Assembly (NCBI RefSeq): GCF_000526495.1
Contig: NZ_JAGE01000001.1
Span: 2,290,001-2,354,000, forward strand
Origin: Ruminiclostridium josui JCM 17888
Lineage (GTDB): Bacteria > Bacillota > Clostridia > Acetivibrionales > DSM-1351
DNA: 64,000 nucleotides
Direction: 5' to 3'
Positions 59,441-64,000 of this stretch are shown in pieces. The position numbers were made by a program, and so were the translations under genes. A model generated the notes under the pieces. That model was not told where the DNA came from. It worked only from the letters and a program-made list of their open reading frames with translations, and ran no database searches. How positions within the stretch are numbered: position 1 is the stretch's first letter; every line of letters starts with the position of its first letter.

Positions 59441-62017
59441 ATGAAAAAGGTAATGTTTATAAATCTATATGATTTTTCAAGCTTAAAACGTATACAGACC
59501 CCATTGGGATTATTGTCTTTATACTTTATTTTAAAGAAGAAAACTGATTACGATGTGGAGATATGTGATTTTAATGATGTTTACTATGATGGTATTCTAC
59601 AGGATGATGGTTTCCAGAAGAATATTGATTGCATGGTTGATTATATTATTGGAAAGAATCCTGATTTAATAAGTGTTTACACAATGTGTAACAATTATCA
59701 CATAGCTCTGTTTCTGTGTGAGGCTATCAGAAAAAAGAATCCCAATATTATAACATTGCTTGCGGGCCCTCATGCAACTATGGTCGCAGAAGAAACACTA
59801 AGCGGATTTAATTCCATTGATTACATTGGTTTGGGTGAAGGTGAGGAAACAATTGTCCCAATACTAAATGGAATTTTTAATAATAATGTTGAGGGAATCG
59901 CTGGTTTGGCGTATAGAGACAGTGAAGGAAAAATTATAGTCAACTGGAACAGGACAGATATCGCAGATATTGAAAATCTGGAAGTGATTGACTTTACTAA
60001 GGTAGGAGTTGAAGCTGATAAAATCAGGGCACTTGGTTCTGTTGACATTGAAGGCGGAAGAGGATGTCCTTTTAGATGTGCATTTTGCTCAACCCAAAAA
60101 TTTTGGGGAAACCATTTTAGAGTCAAAAGTATTCCAAAAATTATTTCTGAAGTAGAGTTTTATATGGAAAAACTTCAGATTAAGGACTTCAATTTCCAAC
60201 ATGATTTATTTACTTTTAATAAGAAATACATACTTGAATTTTGTGATGAAATAATTAAAAGGAAAATGAATATAACTTGGAAGTGCAGTGCAAGAATTGA
60301 CACAGTAGACAGTGAAATGCTTCTTAAAATGTCTGAGTCCGGGTGCACAGGAATATTTTTTGGTGTTGAGACCGGGTCAAAAACAGTTCAAAGAACTGTA
60401 AATAAAAACTTAAAGCTTGAAAAGGTGGATCAGGTTTTAAAAGGGTTGATAGAAAGTAATATAACCGCGGTTTTTTCCTTTATTTATGGATTTCCAACTG
60501 AGTTGGATGAAGATCTGAATGATACTCTTACTATGATACACCGAATTAAAAAAAGTACGATTACAAGAAACTTTAAAGGAACTTTTCTAATCGAATTATG
60601 GCCACTGGCATTCCTTCCGGGTACAATTATGGGACAAAACTATTATGATGATCTAAAGTTCAATGAATTTCGGGGAATGGATTTTAATAATAGTGATTAT
60701 ACCCGATGTCCCGAAGTTAGCAATCTTGTAAAAGAAAACAAACAAATATTTCTAAATTTTTACAGTATTGAAAAAAACAGTACGGAAGAGTTTAAATTTT
60801 TAAATGTTTTAATAATGTACTTGTTTAATTTCTGCTATTCATTTATTTATGAAGCAATAGATTTGATTATAGAATATTATAATAACAATATTCTGGAAAT
60901 GTATTTGGATTTCTTTAAATTCAGCAGGGATGAAGTAGTAAGCTTCTTCCAAAATAAAACTATTGGGGGAATACTACCCAAATATGAAGAGTTGGGTGAT
61001 TTCTTAAGTATACTGGATAGTTTCGTACAGAAGAGCCCGGTATGTAAAAAAGCCCTTGAAGAAAATCCAGACATCATGAAAACAATTAAATCGTATGCTT
61101 CAATGTTTAAAGGCAAATCTAATAAAAATAATCAGAGCCAAGGCGGACAATCTTCCTTGTATAAAGCATTGGAGAGAAGATATCCTAAATTACTGTTGCC
61201 GGTTGAAAAGGGTATGTCCTCAACTGAATTATACCGAGATGTTGTGAACAGGGGGAAAGTATATAGAAATAGTGATAATTTGTTTATTACTTCGGATAAA
61301 GATTTTATGATTCATTTGGATACAAGGTCTGAACCAATAGAACTTATTTATATACATAACCGTACTGACTATGAAAGATTTATTCAAGTAATGGCATATC
61401 GCTGTGAACCCGTACATATTCCTGACAAATCAAACGTTTTTGTTCTTAATGGAGTTACAAACTGGGAGAAGATTAGAGAGCACAAAAATGAATATGTCCG
61501 ACAGGGAGGAAATGAGTGGGAAAAAGAATTGAGTGTTTTCCTTAGTAACAGAAAAAATTATACGGAAACAGTTATTGTATGTAGTCAAAAGTTGGGTGAG
61601 ACTCATAGTTATCCTGAACTCAGTACGGATTCAATAGAAAATATCCAGTTAAATGCAAAAATCAGACTATTTCAGCAACTTTCATCTTACCTATCTTCAA
61701 AAAACAGCTTGAAAAGTAGAGATAAATTAATAAATAGACTTGTAAATGATTGTGTTGCGCTGATATTAAGTACAGGTCACTATGATAAGGATATAGCTTT
61801 GGCAATGGTAAATATAAATAATGGTGAGTGCTTTGATACAACTAAGCTCCAGAAATATATAACCGAGGGTGAAACTTTAGATAGGTTAGTTAAGAAAAAT
61901 GTCAAACTTGCTTCCCAGTTGGAAGAAATTTTCGGAAGTTACAACGGAGATTTGAGTGCTCCAGAAAGTTTATTAGAACACATTTATTTGAATGTGAATG
62001 TGCTAATTACATTATAG
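59441..62017 (+). CDS. B12-binding radical SAM protein with unknown C-terminal domain
   Basis: This 858-residue protein has a cobalamin-binding-like domain at residues 1-160 (LLAGPHATMVAEETL and YIGLGEGEET). A radical SAM core (about 195-440) carries the iron-sulfur cysteines 209, 213 and 216 in GCPFRCAFC. The last 400 residues are unfamiliar and start after a low-complexity linker (KGKSNKNNQSQGGQSS). Class B radical SAM enzymes methylate unactivated carbons or rearrange rings, so tailoring of the PKS/NRPS product is likely. The substrate is unknown. The ATG at 59441 follows AGAGGAGCGTTAT. Confidence 0.88.
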   Translation: MKKVMFINLYDFSSLKRIQTPLGLLSLYFILKKKTDYDVEICDFNDVYYDGILQDDGFQKNIDCMVDYIIGKNPDLISVYTMCNNYHIALFLCEAIRKKNPNIITLLAGPHATMVAEETLSGFNSIDYIGLGEGEETIVPILNGIFNNNVEGIAGLAYRDSEGKIIVNWNRTDIADIENLEVIDFTKVGVEADKIRALGSVDIEGGRGCPFRCAFCSTQKFWGNHFRVKSIPKIISEVEFYMEKLQIKDFNFQHDLFTFNKKYILEFCDEIIKRKMNITWKCSARIDTVDSEMLLKMSESGCTGIFFGVETGSKTVQRTVNKNLKLEKVDQVLKGLIESNITAVFSFIYGFPTELDEDLNDTLTMIHRIKKSTITRNFKGTFLIELWPLAFLPGTIMGQNYYDDLKFNEFRGMDFNNSDYTRCPEVSNLVKENKQIFLNFYSIEKNSTEEFKFLNVLIMYLFNFCYSFIYEAIDLIIEYYNNNILEMYLDFFKFSRDEVVSFFQNKTIGGILPKYEELGDFLSILDSFVQKSPVCKKALEENPDIMKTIKSYASMFKGKSNKNNQSQGGQSSLYKALERRYPKLLLPVEKGMSSTELYRDVVNRGKVYRNSDNLFITSDKDFMIHLDTRSEPIELIYIHNRTDYERFIQVMAYRCEPVHIPDKSNVFVLNGVTNWEKIREHKNEYVRQGGNEWEKELSVFLSNRKNYTETVIVCSQKLGETHSYPELSTDSIENIQLNAKIRLFQQLSSYLSSKNSLKSRDKLINRLVNDCVALILSTGHYDKDIALAMVNINNGECFDTTKLQKYITEGETLDRLVKKNVKLASQLEEIFGSYNGDLSAPESLLEHIYLNVNVLITL

Positions 62018-62147
62018 TGGAACTAAATTTGCCAGTTTAGAAATCAAAGATTAGGAGTACTTGAAAATGTTTTTATTTTATAGACAGTAGCAAATGAAGG
62101 AGATTTGTAAAATAGATTAATTGTACAAAAGGAGTTTGGAAGAAATA

Positions 62148-64000
62148 ATGGAAGAAAACAAACGTTATGAAGACAAGATTCCTATGGTCAATTATCGCGG
62201 TAAAGATAAATTTACATTAAATAATTTATCTTGTGATGATATCATGATTCCCGAATGTGAAGATAAGAAATTTTACGCTATTTTGCCGGCTCAGCAAAGA
62301 CTATATATGGTTGCTCAGATAGATGAGACAGGCATTGCATATAATTTGCCTTGTGTGTATGAAATCAAAGGTATTCTTGAAAGAGAGAGATTTGAAAAAG
62401 CAGTAAAGAAGCTTGTGGAACGTCATGAAATTCTCAGGACAAGCTTTTCAATGGTAAATGGAGAACCAGTACAGAATATTTCGGAAGATGCCCATGTAGA
62501 TTTGGAGTTTGTAGATGCTCAAAAAGAAGATATTGATGAAATACTTAAAGATTTTGTAAGGCCTTTTGATTTAAGTAGGGCTCCACTTATGAGAGTTATG
62601 GTAATAAATACGGGTGATGGTTTAAGTCTCCTTTTACTAGACATCCATCATATTATTACAGATGGAATAAGCATGAATGTACTGCTTAGTGAGCTGTCAT
62701 GCCTGTATGGCAACGGTACCCTTCCAGAACTGAGAGTGCAGTTCAAGGATTACTGTGAATGGTTAAAAACAGGGGATACTACAGCCCAGGGAGAATATTG
62801 GAAAGGAATGTTTTCAGATGAAGTTCCTGTTCTAAATATGCCCTTGGATTATAGGAGACCATCGGTACAGAGCTTCAGAGGCGGGGCTGTGGCAGCTAGC
62901 ATACAAGGAGAGTTAGCTGCGGATATTGAGAAAATCCAACGTAAGACAGAGACAACAGATTACATGATATTTATGAGTGCACTAATGATCCTACTGTCAA
63001 AATATTCAGGACAGGAGGATATAGTCATAGGCAGCCCTATGTCTGGAAGAACTCACAAAGACACTCAAAATATTCCTGGTATGTTTGTAAATACATTGGC
63101 ATTCCGAGGAAAGCCAGAAAAAGCAAAAAGATATTCCGAGTTCTTGAAAGAGATAAAGGAAATATGCCTGAATGGATATGAAAATCAGGACTACCCATTT
63201 GAAAAGCTAGTAGAAGCAGTGAATGTAAACAGGGAATCATCCAGGAATCCCTTGTTTGACATAATGTTTGTTTTGCAAAATTATGACTATGGTGTCGGAA
63301 GCTTTGACACAATGGAAATGCAGGAACTTGACAAGTGTGAATGGCACAGGTCGGCAAGGTTTGATTTATCAGTAATTATTACCAAACAACGTGACGGATA
63401 CAAGATTGTTTTGGAGTATTGTAAAGACTTATACACAGAAGAAACAGCAGAACTTCTGAAAAATCACTATATCAACCTTGTGAAGGAAATAGCTTCAGAT
63501 TGTGAACAGCTCATAGGCAAAATTGAAGTTCTGGATGAGAATGAAAAGAAGAGAATCCTATATGACTTCAATAAAACAGAAATGGATTTTCCAAAGGACA
63601 AGGTCATGGCAGAGTTGTTTGAGGAGATGGTGGAAAGCTCCCCAGACAATTTGGCGGTAGTATTCGGAGAAGAAAAGGTTATATATAGAGAATTAAACAG
63701 AAGGGCAAATTGCCTTGCAAACAGGCTCCGTAATATGGGAATAGGGAAAAATGATTTTGTGGCGATTATGACGGAGCGCAGTGTGGAGATGGTTGCGGGT
63801 ATTCTGGGCATAATAAAATCAGGAGCGGCCTATGTGCCTGTTGACCCAGGCTATCCAAGAGACAGAATAGAGTACATGATATCTGATAGCAGTCCCAAGG
63901 CAATACTTGTGTACAACACAGAAATTGAAACAGAGCTTCCTGTAATAGACTTACAGGATAAAACTATCTGGGAAGGCGATGGACAAAACCCGAAAATTGT
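62148..64000 (+). CDS. Non-ribosomal peptide synthetase, C-A... (continues beyond window)
   Basis: The frame is open from the ATG at 62148 (after AAAGGAGTTTGGAAGAAATA) to the window end, at least 617 residues. A condensation domain (about 45-470) begins at ILPAQQRLYMVAQID and has the active-site motif HHIITDG (His167, His168, Asp172), plus SPMSGRTHKDTQNIPGMFVN. An adenylation domain starts near 484 (VIYRELNRRANCLANRL, then GAAYVPVDPGYPRDRI), but its substrate-pocket residues and any carrier domain lie outside. Starting with C fits capture of an acyl chain from an upstream ACP. Confidence 0.95.
   Translation, partial: MEENKRYEDKIPMVNYRGKDKFTLNNLSCDDIMIPECEDKKFYAILPAQQRLYMVAQIDETGIAYNLPCVYEIKGILERERFEKAVKKLVERHEILRTSFSMVNGEPVQNISEDAHVDLEFVDAQKEDIDEILKDFVRPFDLSRAPLMRVMVINTGDGLSLLLLDIHHIITDGISMNVLLSELSCLYGNGTLPELRVQFKDYCEWLKTGDTTAQGEYWKGMFSDEVPVLNMPLDYRRPSVQSFRGGAVAASIQGELAADIEKIQRKTETTDYMIFMSALMILLSKYSGQEDIVIGSPMSGRTHKDTQNIPGMFVNTLAFRGKPEKAKRYSEFLKEIKEICLNGYENQDYPFEKLVEAVNVNRESSRNPLFDIMFVLQNYDYGVGSFDTMEMQELDKCEWHRSARFDLSVIITKQRDGYKIVLEYCKDLYTEETAELLKNHYINLVKEIASDCEQLIGKIEVLDENEKKRILYDFNKTEMDFPKDKVMAELFEEMVESSPDNLAVVFGEEKVIYRELNRRANCLANRLRNMGIGKNDFVAIMTERSVEMVAGILGIIKSGAAYVPVDPGYPRDRIEYMISDSSPKAILVYNTEIETELPVIDLQDKTIWEGDGQNPKI

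Overview
The window looks like a low-GC, mesophilic, cellulolytic clostridium of the Ruminiclostridium (Clostridium cellulolyticum / papyrosolvens) type. Three things point that way: the Firmicutes order of the ribosomal superoperon, AT-rich intergenic DNA with strong AGGAGG-type ribosome binding sites and many TTG starts, and a secreted glycoside hydrolase ending in a type I dockerin, the tag of cellulosomal enzymes. The species assignment is an inference.

Layout. Bases 1-3073 hold the 3' part of a 23S rRNA (with an unusual stem insertion), a 5S rRNA and a terminator. Bases 3109-4781 are an IS30-like insertion sequence with a frameshifted transposase. Bases 4809-21936 are the S10-spc-alpha ribosomal superoperon, from rpsJ to rplQ, including secY, adk, map, a KOW protein, infA, rpmJ and rpoA. 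Bases 22012-27222 carry the energy-coupling-factor transporter module ecfA1-ecfA2-ecfT (interrupted by an oppositely oriented methyltransferase gene), truA, and rplM-rpsI. Bases 27361-37357 are accessory: a small orphan ORF, an AraC regulator divergent from a cellulosomal GH127-type beta-L-arabinofuranosidase, a secreted WG-repeat/lectin-like protein, and a two-gene unit with an HD phosphohydrolase.

From 37362 on, an Nramp metal transporter gene is cut off at its 5' end exactly where the stop codon of a large serine recombinase lies (38532). The recombinase thus marks the left edge of an integrated element, and everything to its right, up to and beyond the window end, probably belongs to that element. 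The cargo is a trans-acyltransferase PKS/NRPS gene cluster (40868 to >64000). It comprises a discrete AT, two KS-DH-KR-ACP proteins, a degenerate AT, a degenerate KS, a PadR regulator with a clear palindromic operator, a HAAS-domain membrane protein, an ABC exporter (one ATPase, two permeases), a B12-binding radical SAM protein with a large unknown C-terminal region, and the start of an NRPS (C-A...).

How the cluster may work (inference). The active AT (Ser92/His201) would load malonyl units onto the two ACPs. The KS-DH-KR-ACP proteins would build a dienoyl or polyenoyl chain. The NRPS, which begins with a condensation domain, would capture the acyl chain onto an amino acid. The radical SAM protein may modify the product, and the ABC system would export it or confer immunity under PadR control. 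The most interesting part is the adjacent pair of intact reading frames for an AT without its catalytic Ser/His and a KS that keeps its Cys but has lost both catalytic His residues. These look like retained pseudoenzymes rather than debris.
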